NCBI GenBank assembly: GCA_003105035.1
Contig: PQAL01000028.1
Span: 1 to 64,000 of the forward strand
Origin: Anaerolineales bacterium
GTDB lineage: Bacteria > Chloroflexota > Anaerolineae > Anaerolineales > UBA4823
Length of the DNA: 64,000 nucleotides
Reading direction: 5' to 3'
The position numbers and the translations under genes are program-made. This document shows, piece after piece, positions 43,340 to 51,423 of this stretch (the stretch's first letter is position 1; every line of letters starts with the position of its first letter). The notes under the pieces were generated by a model. The model was not told the DNA's origin and made no database searches. It was given only the letters and a program-made list of their open reading frames with translations.

Positions 43340-45739
43340 GTGGAGGAAACGAAAAATTTACCCAGCGTTGAGGAGATCATTAAAGATTATCGGCTGGCCT
43401 TCCGCAGCCGGCAAGCCAGTTACATTGGCCGGCGAGAAGTATTAAGTGGCAAGGCAAAATTTGGCATCTTTGGGGATGGCAAGGAGCTGCCCCAGCTTGC
43501 CATGGCACGCGTATTTCAAAAGGGAGATTTTCGTTCCGGCTATTACCGCGATCAAACCATCACCTTCGCTTCAGGTGTGGCTACCATCCAGGAGCTATTT
43601 GCTCAACTGTATGCCACCCCGGATGTAGAAGCTGAACCATCCAGCGGTGGGCGCATGATGGATGCTCATTTCGCTTCACGAAATCTCAACCCTGATGGAA
43701 GCTGGAAAGTCTTGACCACTCAATCCAATTCAAGCGGAGATATCTCACCCACTGGGTCACACATGCCGCGTGTGGTGGGTCTGGCTTACGCCTCCAAGCT
43801 CTATCGCCAGATTCCCGCACTATCCAAATACACCCAGTTTTCAAATAACGGTAATGAAGTAGCCTTCGCAACCATCGGTAATGCCTCCTGCGCAGAAGGC
43901 ATGTTTTGGGAAACCGTGAATGCCATCGGTGTCCTGCGCTGCCCTGCGATCATCACCATTTATGATGATGGTTATGGGATCTCCGTGTCGAACGAATCGC
44001 AAATTGCCAAGGAAAATATCTCCGAATTGCTGATGGGTTTTCGGCGTCCGCCCGGCGAATGTTGTGACGGATTCGATATTTACACCGTGAAGGGCTGGGA
44101 TTATCCCACCTTGGTTGAAACCTTCCAGAAAGCATCTCAGGTGGCCCGTGATGAGCATATGCCTTCGATCATCCACGTTTCGGAGCTGACCCAGCCCCAG
44201 GGACATTCCACTTCCGGCAGCCATGAACGTTATAAATCCAAAGAACGCCTTGAGTGGGAACATGAATATGACTGTATCAAAAAGTTCCGCGAATGGATCA
44301 CCGCCCAAGGCTACGCTGCGGACGAGGAGCTGGATCGATTAGAGAAAGAAGACCAGCACACTGTCGAAGAAGATCGGAAGCGAGCCTGGGATGCCTATAT
44401 GAATCCTATTCTCAGCGAGCGCTCTCAGCTGGTAGTGTTCATCGATCAGCTCGCTGAAGGATCAGCCCATAAAGCTGCCCTGGATCAGATCAAGGAAAAG
44501 CTAGCCAATATCCAGGTCCCGTTCCGCCGCGATATCCAATCGGCTGCCATGGCGGTACTCACCGAAGTCCGGGAAGAGCAGCAGCCGGTTAAACAGCAAC
44601 TGATCGAGTGGAAAGACTCACAGGAAACACTTTACCAGGAACGCTTCGGTTCCCATCTTTACAGCCAATCCAATGAATCAGCCCTGCTGGTGCCGGAGGT
44701 TAGGCCAGTCTACTCAGAAAAATCGCCTACATTGAATGGTTATGAGATCATCAATACTTATTTCGATACCGCCTTCGCCCGTGAGCCCCGCTTGATTGCT
44801 TTCGGTGAAGACGTCGGCCGGATTGGCGATGTCAACCAGGGCATGCGCGGCCTTCAAGACAAATACGGGGTGCTGCGGGTCACCGATACCGGTATCCGTG
44901 AAGCGACCATCATCGGCCAGGCGATTGGTATGGCTTTACGCGGGTTGCGCCCCATTGCCGAGATCCAATACCTTGACTATGTGCTGGTGGCCCTGGAGCT
45001 CATGTCAGATGACCTGGCTACCCTGCACTGGCGCACACTCGGAGGGCAAAAAGCCCCGGTCATCATCCGCACGCGTGGTCACCGGCTTGAAGGAGTATGG
45101 CATTCAGGCTCGTTGATGGCAGGGCTGATCGATTTACTGCGCGGGATGTATGTTTTGGTACCACGCAATTTCGTCCAGGCTGCTGGCTTCTACAACACCA
45201 TGCTCCACTCGGACGATCCTGCCTTATTGATCGAGGTTTTGAACGCTTATCGCTATAAGGAGCGCTTACCTGACAATATCGCCGAGATCACCGTTCCCTT
45301 GGGAGTGCCGGAAGTCATCCGCCCCGGTATTGATGTCACCTTGGTGACCTATGGTGCCTGCTGTCGCGTGTCACTGGATGCGGCAGATAAACTAAGCGCG
45401 TTAGGTATCGAAACTGAAGTGGTCGATGTCCAAACCATGCTTCCTTTCGATTTACACGGGGTGATCCTTGAATCACTGAAGAAGACAGGGCATATCATCT
45501 TTATCGATGAAGACGTCCCAGGTGGCACCACGGCGTATATGCTGCAAAAGGTGATCGAAGAGCAGGGTGGCTACTCCTGGCTTGATTCTCCACCCCGCAC
45601 ACTACCGGGCGCACCTCACCGCCCAGCCTACGGCTCGGACGGTGATTACTGGTCAAAACCTAACGTTGAGACCGTGTTTAAAGCGGTGTATGAGCTGATG
45701 CATGAGGTCTCACCCGCCGATTATCCGATATTCTATTGA
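43340..45739 (+). CDS. Fused E1 alpha/beta of branched-chain-type 2-oxoacid dehydrogenase
   Basis: A 799-residue single-chain E1: residues 1-about 330 form the alpha-type thiamine-diphosphate domain, then a linker of about 130 residues, then the beta-type transketolase domains from about 470. Alpha landmarks are GRREVLSGKAKFG, GYYRDQT, IGNASCAEG and DDGYGISV; beta landmarks are GEDVG, DTGIREATIIG and VVDVQTMLPFDL. The usual cofactor-metal Asp (GDG) reads Asn (GNAS), which may be a trait of the fused subfamily. It starts at GTG with GGAG upstream and is coupled to E2. Oxoacid specificity is unknown; branched-chain is likely. Confidence 0.93.
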   Translation: MEETKNLPSVEEIIKDYRLAFRSRQASYIGRREVLSGKAKFGIFGDGKELPQLAMARVFQKGDFRSGYYRDQTITFASGVATIQELFAQLYATPDVEAEPSSGGRMMDAHFASRNLNPDGSWKVLTTQSNSSGDISPTGSHMPRVVGLAYASKLYRQIPALSKYTQFSNNGNEVAFATIGNASCAEGMFWETVNAIGVLRCPAIITIYDDGYGISVSNESQIAKENISELLMGFRRPPGECCDGFDIYTVKGWDYPTLVETFQKASQVARDEHMPSIIHVSELTQPQGHSTSGSHERYKSKERLEWEHEYDCIKKFREWITAQGYAADEELDRLEKEDQHTVEEDRKRAWDAYMNPILSERSQLVVFIDQLAEGSAHKAALDQIKEKLANIQVPFRRDIQSAAMAVLTEVREEQQPVKQQLIEWKDSQETLYQERFGSHLYSQSNESALLVPEVRPVYSEKSPTLNGYEIINTYFDTAFAREPRLIAFGEDVGRIGDVNQGMRGLQDKYGVLRVTDTGIREATIIGQAIGMALRGLRPIAEIQYLDYVLVALELMSDDLATLHWRTLGGQKAPVIIRTRGHRLEGVWHSGSLMAGLIDLLRGMYVLVPRNFVQAAGFYNTMLHSDDPALLIEVLNAYRYKERLPDNIAEITVPLGVPEVIRPGIDVTLVTYGACCRVSLDAADKLSALGIETEVVDVQTMLPFDLHGVILESLKKTGHIIFIDEDVPGGTTAYMLQKVIEEQGGYSWLDSPPRTLPGAPHRPAYGSDGDYWSKPNVETVFKAVYELMHEVSPADYPIFY

Positions 45740-45778
45740 CGCAGATGATGTAACCAGACAGGTAAAAAAGGAGGAAAC

Positions 45779-47083
45779 ATGGCTACGAAATTACTGATGC
45801 CATTATTGGGCGAGGCGGTCACCGACGCCACGATTACCAAGTGGCTTAAAAAAGTCGGCGATAAGGTGGATGAATACGAGCCGATACTCGAAGTAAACAC
45901 CGACAAGGTCGACACTGAAATCCCCAGCCCAACCTCGGGTGAGATCCTGGCAGAATACGCTGGCGAGGGGGAGGTGGTCAAAGTCGGGTCTGTTTTAGCC
46001 TGGATCGGTCAACCTGGAGAGGCTATCCCGGAAGAAGGAGCAACGCCCCCGAAACCTGCAGCAGCAGCACAACCCGTCAGCCAACCAACACCGCAGGCTG
46101 CTGTTGCTCCAGCTGCCACAGGCCAGGCTCAACCTGCTCAACCGCGTGAGCTTGGCTTTATCTCACCGGTCGTTGCCAAGATGGCAGCTGAACAAAATAT
46201 TGACCTGTCAAGAGTACCTGGAACGGGGATGGGCGGGCGTATCACCAAAAAAGATATTGAGAAATACCTGGAAACTCGTTCGCAAGAGCCTGCAGCCCCA
46301 ACAACTACTACGCAAGCGCTCCAGGCTGCACCCACCCCACCCGCTCCGAGTCCAACCATAATTACACCAGCCATCTCGAGCCTTGCCGGATCTTATACCA
46401 CCCGACCACAGACACCCATCCGCAAGGCAATTGCCGAGCACATGGTGATGAGCAAGCAGGTCGCACCGCATGTATCCACGATCATGGAAGTGGATATGAC
46501 CCGCGTCGTTGCTCACCGTGCAGCGAATAAGGAAGCCTATTCAGCCCAGGAGGTGAACCTGACCTTTACCGCCTATTTCGTTCTGGCTTCGGTGGCAGCC
46601 TTGAAAGCCTATCCCCTGGTAAATTCTTCCTGGTCGGAGGAAGGTGTCAGGCTATTTAATGATATTAATATCGGCATGGCCGTATCGATGGGCGAGGAAG
46701 GCCTGATCGTCCCGGTGATCCGTGGCGCTGATAACCTCTCCCTGCTAGGCGTCGCCAGGATCGTCAATGACCTGGCTGCCAAGGCACGGTCGCATAAGCT
46801 GCAGACCGATGAAGTAAAAGGTGGCACATTCACCATTACCAACCACGGTGTGACCGGCTCACTATTTGCCACGCCCATCATTAACCAACCGCAGTGTGCC
46901 ATCCTGGGTGTGGGCGCCATTCAGAAACACCCGGTAGTGCTCAGCCTGCCTGAGCTCGGTGATGTCATCGCCATCCGTCCGATGATGTACCTGTCGCTCA
47001 CCTTCGATCATCGCATTATCGATGGGGCAATCGCCGACTACTTCCTCGCCAGGGTAGTGGAGACTTTGCGGGATTGGGCCTGA
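45779..47083 (+). CDS. 2-oxoacid dehydrogenase E2 (dihydrolipoamide acyltransferase)
   Basis: A 434-residue E2 with an N-terminal lipoyl domain (lipoyl Lys43 in EVNTDKVDTE), an Ala/Pro-rich linker, a peripheral subunit-binding domain (ISPVVAKMAAEQNIDLSRV to GRITKKDIEKYL) and a C-terminal CAT domain. The catalytic motif is DHRIIDGAIADYF. It transfers the acyl group from E1 to CoA. A strong AAGGAGG precedes the ATG. One lipoyl domain is present, as is usual in Gram-positive-type complexes. The next gene is E3. Confidence 0.95.
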   Translation: MATKLLMPLLGEAVTDATITKWLKKVGDKVDEYEPILEVNTDKVDTEIPSPTSGEILAEYAGEGEVVKVGSVLAWIGQPGEAIPEEGATPPKPAAAAQPVSQPTPQAAVAPAATGQAQPAQPRELGFISPVVAKMAAEQNIDLSRVPGTGMGGRITKKDIEKYLETRSQEPAAPTTTTQALQAAPTPPAPSPTIITPAISSLAGSYTTRPQTPIRKAIAEHMVMSKQVAPHVSTIMEVDMTRVVAHRAANKEAYSAQEVNLTFTAYFVLASVAALKAYPLVNSSWSEEGVRLFNDINIGMAVSMGEEGLIVPVIRGADNLSLLGVARIVNDLAAKARSHKLQTDEVKGGTFTITNHGVTGSLFATPIINQPQCAILGVGAIQKHPVVLSLPELGDVIAIRPMMYLSLTFDHRIIDGAIADYFLARVVETLRDWA

Positions 47084-47160
47084 AAATATTTATCAATAAA
47101 ATGCTGATGAATAGTTGCTTATAATATCTCCATCTTCGCAATGCATTTTAAGGAGTGGTC

Positions 47161-48558
47161 ATGGAAAATTTTGATGTCGTCGTCGTTGGGGCTGGCCCCG
47201 CCGGGTATGTATGTGCCATACGTTCAGCGCAATTAGGACTAAAAACTGCCATTGTCGATAAGCAGTGGCTGGGTGGTGTGTGTTTAAATGTTGGCTGTAT
47301 CCCATCCAAGGCGTTGTTGAGGAATGCTGAAGTCGCCCATATCCTGCGCGAGCGTAGCAAAGAGTTTGGCTTTTCATTCGAGAACCTGAACCTTGATTAC
47401 AGCGTGGCGGTCAAGCGCAGCCGCCAGGTATCGGACCGCCTCACCAAGGGCGTGGGTTTTCTGATGAAGAAGAACAACATCACGGTTTATATGGGCAAGG
47501 CCAAAGTATCTTCCGCTGATATGGTTATTGTCACCGATAGTGAAGGTAAATTGTCCGAGCTCAAGGCCAAGAACATCGTTATCGCCACTGGAGCTACCAC
47601 GATGGTACCTCCCGCCTGGAAAGTAGATGGCACTAAAATCGTGACCTATCTGGAAGCAATCCTCCAGCCTACCTTACCTAAATCAGCCATCATCATCGGT
47701 GCCGGTGCCATCGGAGTTGAATTTGCCACCATTTGGAGCTCTTATGGTGTGCCGGTGACGATCGTGGAAATGCTGCCGCGCCTTGTACCTCTCGAAGACG
47801 AAGAGGTCAGTGCGGAGCTCGCCAAGGCTTTTGCCAAGCGTAAAATAAATATCCTGGTTGGGCATCGGGTTGAATCTCTGCAGGCCACCGATGCAGGCGT
47901 CACCCTGCAAGCAGCTGGTGAAAGCGGACCGGTCACCCTGCAGGCTGAGCAAGCACTGGTTGCCATTGGTTTTCGTCCAAATTCGCCTGAGCTTGGCCTG
48001 GAAGGGGTGGGCGTTAAGCTCAGCGAAAAGGGTGCGATCGAGATAGATGAACGTATGGCAACCAATATCTCCGGGATATGGGCGGTTGGCGATGTAACCG
48101 CAAAGCTGATGCTGGCTCACGTGGGATCGGCCCAAGGCATCATCTGCGCTGAGAACATCGCTGGCGCAGAGACAATCCAGTTGAACTATGAGATGATGCC
48201 ACGCGCTACCTATTGCCAACCGCAGGTAGCATCATTTGGCCTCACCGAAAGCCAAGCCAAGGAGCGTGGCTATGAAGTAAAAGTGGGGCGTTTTCCCTTC
48301 CAGGCCAATGGCAAAGCCCTGGGTTTGGGCGATTATACCGGCTGGGTGAAACTGATCATCGACGCGAAATATGGTGAGATCCTGGGTGGTCACATGATCG
48401 GCCCTGAAGTGACCGAGTTGCTGCCTGAGCTGACCATCGCTCAGATGATGGAGCTAACCACGGCTGAAATTGCCCGCAATGTCCATGCCCACCCAACCTT
48501 GAGTGAAACCCTTATGGAAGCAGCTCATGCTGCAGAAGGACACGCCATTCACATTTAG
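47161..48558 (+). CDS. lpdA: Dihydrolipoyl dehydrogenase (E3)
   Basis: A 465-residue flavoprotein disulfide reductase that re-oxidises dihydrolipoamide with NAD+. It has the FAD loop VVGAGPAGYV, the redox disulfide Cys41-Cys46 in GVCLNVGCIPSK, the NAD loop IIGAGAIGVEFA, and the His-Glu dyad in HAHPTLSETLMEA. AAGGAGTGG precedes ATG 47161; an upstream in-frame GTG is less likely. A TATAAT hexamer at about 47120 suggests partial separate expression. The gene ends with a strong terminator. Confidence 0.96.
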   Translation: MENFDVVVVGAGPAGYVCAIRSAQLGLKTAIVDKQWLGGVCLNVGCIPSKALLRNAEVAHILRERSKEFGFSFENLNLDYSVAVKRSRQVSDRLTKGVGFLMKKNNITVYMGKAKVSSADMVIVTDSEGKLSELKAKNIVIATGATTMVPPAWKVDGTKIVTYLEAILQPTLPKSAIIIGAGAIGVEFATIWSSYGVPVTIVEMLPRLVPLEDEEVSAELAKAFAKRKINILVGHRVESLQATDAGVTLQAAGESGPVTLQAEQALVAIGFRPNSPELGLEGVGVKLSEKGAIEIDERMATNISGIWAVGDVTAKLMLAHVGSAQGIICAENIAGAETIQLNYEMMPRATYCQPQVASFGLTESQAKERGYEVKVGRFPFQANGKALGLGDYTGWVKLIIDAKYGEILGGHMIGPEVTELLPELTIAQMMELTTAEIARNVHAHPTLSETLMEAAHAAEGHAIHI

Positions 48559-48576
48559 GATTTTCATAAGCACACC

Positions 48577-48612
48577 GGGGCTGTACCGATCTTCTAGGAC
48601 AGCCCCTTTTTG
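48577..48612 (+). terminator. Terminator of the EMO-E1-E2-E3 operon
   Basis: Perfect 8-bp GC-rich inverted repeat (48577-48584 and 48599-48606) with a 14-base loop, followed by TTTTTGT. It lies 18 bases past the E3 stop. Confidence 0.88.
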
Positions 48613-48722
48613 TATCTACGAAGCTGGATGATGTATACTTGGATTTGAACAACGGTTTAAATAATTCTCGTTCATACGGGAAGAAATTGATTGCTCGGAA
48701 AATCTAGAAAAACATCTCGCTC

Positions 48723-49373
48723 ATGACAAAAATCCGCACCTTACTCGCTGACGACCACACGATCTTGCGTGATGGCATCCGGATAATATTGGAAGTCCAG
48801 CCAGATATTTGTGTCGTTGGTGAAGCTCAGGATGGCCGGGAGGCGGTGAAGTTAACCAGCCAGCTCCACCCTGATGTTGTTCTGATGGATATTGCCATGC
48901 CGTTATTAAATGGATTGGAGGCCACACGTCAGATTCGGCAGGCCAATCCCCAGGTAAAAATCCTCATCCTTACCATGCATGAAAACGAAGATTATATACG
49001 CCAGGCATTGGCATATGGTGCCGTGGGGTATTTGCTCAAGGATGCGACTGCAGCTGAATTAGTAGCCGCAGTCCGCGCAGTATATAAAGGGGAGGCGGTC
49101 CTTTCTCCACCCGTGACCCGGCTGGTTGTTGAGAACTATCTGCGCTGGGGAGACCTTCAAAAGGACACCTCTAGCGATGGTTTAAGCCCGCGCGAGCGTG
49201 AAATCCTTCAGCTGATTGCTGAAGGGTATACCAATAAACAAATCTCAGATATCCTGTCTATCTCCATCAAAACCGTGCAAACCCACCGCATGAACCTGAT
49301 GTCGAAGTTGGGCTTGCATGACCGCGCAGAACTCATTAAGTACGCAATCCAACGAAAAATCATCGATATCTAA
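48723..49373 (+). CDS. NarL/LuxR-type response regulator
   Basis: A 216-residue two-component response regulator. Receiver: Asp10-Asp11, phospho-acceptor Asp56 in LMDIAMP, and Lys in YLLKDA. Output: LuxR helix-turn-helix, with LSPREREILQLIAEGYTNKQ and IKTVQTHRMNLMSKLGL, about residues 150-210. No histidine kinase lies next to it. The gene precedes the Rieske/cytochrome b cluster by 154 bases and may control it; that is inferred from position. Confidence 0.95.
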   Translation: MTKIRTLLADDHTILRDGIRIILEVQPDICVVGEAQDGREAVKLTSQLHPDVVLMDIAMPLLNGLEATRQIRQANPQVKILILTMHENEDYIRQALAYGAVGYLLKDATAAELVAAVRAVYKGEAVLSPPVTRLVVENYLRWGDLQKDTSSDGLSPREREILQLIAEGYTNKQISDILSISIKTVQTHRMNLMSKLGLHDRAELIKYAIQRKIIDI

Positions 49374-49375
49374 GC

Positions 49376-49434
49376 TTGCCTAAGGTGTATAACCCAGGTC
49401 AATTAAGGTCTTGAATTGATTGCACCTTAGGCAA
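49376..49434 (+). terminator. Inverted repeat/terminator after the response regulator
   Basis: Perfect 12-bp inverted repeat (arms 49376-49387 and 49423-49434) with a 35-base interior that contains a smaller inverted repeat (CAATT/GAATTG), then TTTC. A cruciform or terminator-like structure between the regulator and the cytochrome b gene. Confidence 0.5.
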
Positions 49435-49447
49435 TTTCAGGTATACT
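49420..49447 (+). promoter_or_regulatory. Candidate promoter of the Rieske/cytochrome b operon
   Basis: TTGCAC (49420-49425), 16-base spacer, TATACT (49442-49447), about 80 bases upstream of the cytochrome b start. The -35 overlaps the right arm of the inverted repeat, so the repeat could also serve as a regulator site. Motif match only. Confidence 0.4.
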
Positions 49448-49527
49448 ATTAATGTGCGTTTTGTCACAATAAGCAGGGGAAACCCTCCTGCTGCCCTCTA
49501 CATACCAGCTGAATAAGAGGTGGCTCC

Positions 49528-50541
49528 ATGCGATTCCTGTCTCTGAAGCGTTTTGGCATTATTTTGATGCTGGTTGTCGCGATTGGGCTTATCATCTTCA
49601 TCACATCACATGCCCAAGCGAATTCTCCTGCAGCAGGAGAAGACACGCTACCAGCCGCATCACCGGATTGGGCTTTAGCTGAAAGCATTTCAGCTGGTCC
49701 ACAGCTTGCCGTAACCCCTCCACCCCCCGCCGAAGATACCTGCCTGAGCTGCCATATCTTGGGCCAAAATAAAGGCCTGTGGACACCGCTGGGTCGCTGG
49801 ATCCTCTTTGGCGGCTTGGGCTTGGTATTCGTTTTTGGTGTTTACCGCAGCGCCAGCACCTGGGTAACCCGCTCTCCCTGGAAGCCTTTCAGCCAAAGGG
49901 CAGTGGGTTGGGTGGACGAGCGCTACCAGGTATCTGAACCCCTCACTAAAGTACTTAAAAAACCCGTTCCAAAATACGCCCTGCGCTGGTTTTACTGCCT
50001 GGGGGGGATAACAGCATTTCTCTTTGTTGTCCAGGGGATTACGGGCATCCTGCTGGCTTTCTACTATAAACCAACGCCTGAGGCAGCTTACGCTAGCATC
50101 CAGTATATCGAAACTCAGGTATATTTCGGCTCATCGATCCGGGCAATCCATCACTGGTGTGCCAATGCGATGATCGTCGTTTGCGTTGCCCATATGCTGC
50201 GTGTGTTCATCATGGGGGCATACAAAAGACCCAGGGAGCTGAATTGGGTTTCAGGCGTCCTGCTGCTGATCCTCACCCTCGTGTTTGGGTTTACCGGTTA
50301 CCTGTTGCCGTGGGATCAGCGGGCTTTTTGGGCCACGACCGTTGGATCCGAAATCGCTGGTGCCATTCCTGCCATTGGCAACCTCGCCCTGGTATACCTG
50401 AGAGTGGGATGGAACGTCACCGGAGAGACGCTCAGCCGTTTCTATGGCTTGCATGTGATCGTAGTACCGTTGGCAACCGTAGCGTTCATGTTCGCCCATT
50501 TCCTCATGATCCGCCGCCAGGGGATCGCAAAGCCCTTATAA
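49528..50541 (+). CDS. Cytochrome b6-type subunit with N-terminal haem c site
   Basis: A 337-residue cytochrome b N-terminal (b6) subunit. Residues about 9-27 form a signal-like helix, then an external loop carrying one CLSCH haem c motif (Cys72, Cys75, His76), then a second helix (about 91-106) returning to the cytoplasm and the b6 core. Haem b ligands are His208/His222 and His309/His324; the second pair is 15 apart, a b6f/menaquinone-type spacing. Cys157 in FYCLGG matches the covalent haem c-n Cys. The loop is too short for a normal cytochrome c fold and has no obvious Met ligand. It forms the quinol oxidising core with subunit IV and Rieske. Confidence 0.9.
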   Translation: MRFLSLKRFGIILMLVVAIGLIIFITSHAQANSPAAGEDTLPAASPDWALAESISAGPQLAVTPPPPAEDTCLSCHILGQNKGLWTPLGRWILFGGLGLVFVFGVYRSASTWVTRSPWKPFSQRAVGWVDERYQVSEPLTKVLKKPVPKYALRWFYCLGGITAFLFVVQGITGILLAFYYKPTPEAAYASIQYIETQVYFGSSIRAIHHWCANAMIVVCVAHMLRVFIMGAYKRPRELNWVSGVLLLILTLVFGFTGYLLPWDQRAFWATTVGSEIAGAIPAIGNLALVYLRVGWNVTGETLSRFYGLHVIVVPLATVAFMFAHFLMIRRQGIAKPL

Positions 50542-50560
50542 GTCGCTGAGGAGAACAGCC

Positions 50561-50986
50561 ATGTCTGAAATCGAACACAAACCTGAAGACACCATCCCCT
50601 TTTACCCCGATCACATCAAGACCGAATTCTACGTCGTGCTGGGGATATTAGGAGTGGTGCTGATCATCGGCCTCATTGCCCTTTTTAAGCCCGTCGGTGT
50701 CGGAGAGCCAGCCGATCCACTCAATACGCCGTTGCACGTCAAACCAGAATGGTATTTCCTCTCGCTGTACCAGATCCTTAAGAAGATCCCTCCCATCGTG
50801 CTGGGCATCCAGGGGAAGATCATTGGGGTTGTAGTACCGATCGTGTTGGTTGGCCTGATCTTTCTATGGCCATTTATTGATCGCAAACCTGACAAATCCC
50901 GCAAAATTTACCGCATCCGCATGATCTTCGCCATAGTAGCGGTCATAACCATCATTGCCCTGACCATCTGGGGAGAGGTGAGTTAG
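50561..50986 (+). CDS. Cytochrome b subunit IV-type protein
   Basis: A 141-residue membrane protein equivalent to the C-terminal part of cytochrome b (PetD-like). It has three hydrophobic helices, about residues 25-45, 88-107 and 118-137, and the quinol-site motif PEWYFLSLYQILKKIP near residues 63-78 (PEWY in place of the mitochondrial PEWY/PEFY). It assembles with the preceding b6-type subunit and Rieske protein, and all three genes are spaced by a few bases. The order b6, subunit IV, Rieske is that of split bc/b6f-type complexes. Confidence 0.92.
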   Translation: MSEIEHKPEDTIPFYPDHIKTEFYVVLGILGVVLIIGLIALFKPVGVGEPADPLNTPLHVKPEWYFLSLYQILKKIPPIVLGIQGKIIGVVVPIVLVGLIFLWPFIDRKPDKSRKIYRIRMIFAIVAVITIIALTIWGEVS

Positions 50987-50988
50987 CC

Positions 50989-51423
50989 ATGAGCCCAATC
51001 AACCGCCGCGATTTCATTAAATTGGTTGAAGGAACCCTGGTAGTCGCCGGGACCGCAGTAATTGCCGGACCCGTGGTTGCCTATTTCTATCCCAAGAATC
51101 TGCAGGAAACCCCTTCAGAACCAGTCCTGGTATGTAAGGTCAGTGAGCTGCCAGTCGGTGAAAGTAAAACCATCAATTACGGCCGTTACCCGGCAATCGT
51201 GATCAACGCCTCTGATGGGCTGCATGCCTTTTCAGCAGTGTGCACCCATTTCGCTTGCATTGTCAAATGGGAAGCCTCCAAGGGTCAGATCTACTGCCCT
51301 TGCCATGATGGATATTTCGATCCCATCGATGGTCACGTGATCGCAGGACCTCCTCCGCTAGGATTAACCCCCATCACGGTCAACGTAGTCGGTGACGAAA
51401 TATTCATTGGAGGTGCAGCATGA
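50989..51423 (+). CDS. Rieske [2Fe-2S] protein
   Basis: A 144-residue Rieske protein. An N-terminal helix (about residues 14-30, with an NRRDFIK Tat-like motif ahead) anchors it, and the cluster site is CTHFACIVKW with CPCHDGYF at about residues 84-109. The two Cys plus two His pattern is intact, and the extra disulfide Cys pair is present. Tat export is inferred from RRDFIK. It carries electrons from quinol to a c-type haem. Its stop overlaps the next start by four bases. Confidence 0.94.
   Translation: MSPINRRDFIKLVEGTLVVAGTAVIAGPVVAYFYPKNLQETPSEPVLVCKVSELPVGESKTINYGRYPAIVINASDGLHAFSAVCTHFACIVKWEASKGQIYCPCHDGYFDPIDGHVIAGPPPLGLTPITVNVVGDEIFIGGAA

Noticed and set aside
43874-43900. Asn in place of the metal-binding Asp (IGNASCAEG) of the fused E1, as a sign of inactivation
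   Set aside because: The fused E1 subfamily as I recall it often shows GDAS or GNAS here, and the rest of the cofactor site is intact. I treat it as a subfamily trait unless alignment shows otherwise.
47120-47125. TATAAT just upstream of lpdA as a firm promoter
   Set aside because: There is no acceptable -35 at 16-18 bases and the gene fits the preceding operon; mentioned only as a possible internal promoter.
47683-48219. 178-residue open frame antisense to the E3 gene
   Set aside because: It is an antisense shadow inside a well-conserved gene, with no ribosome-binding site or family match.
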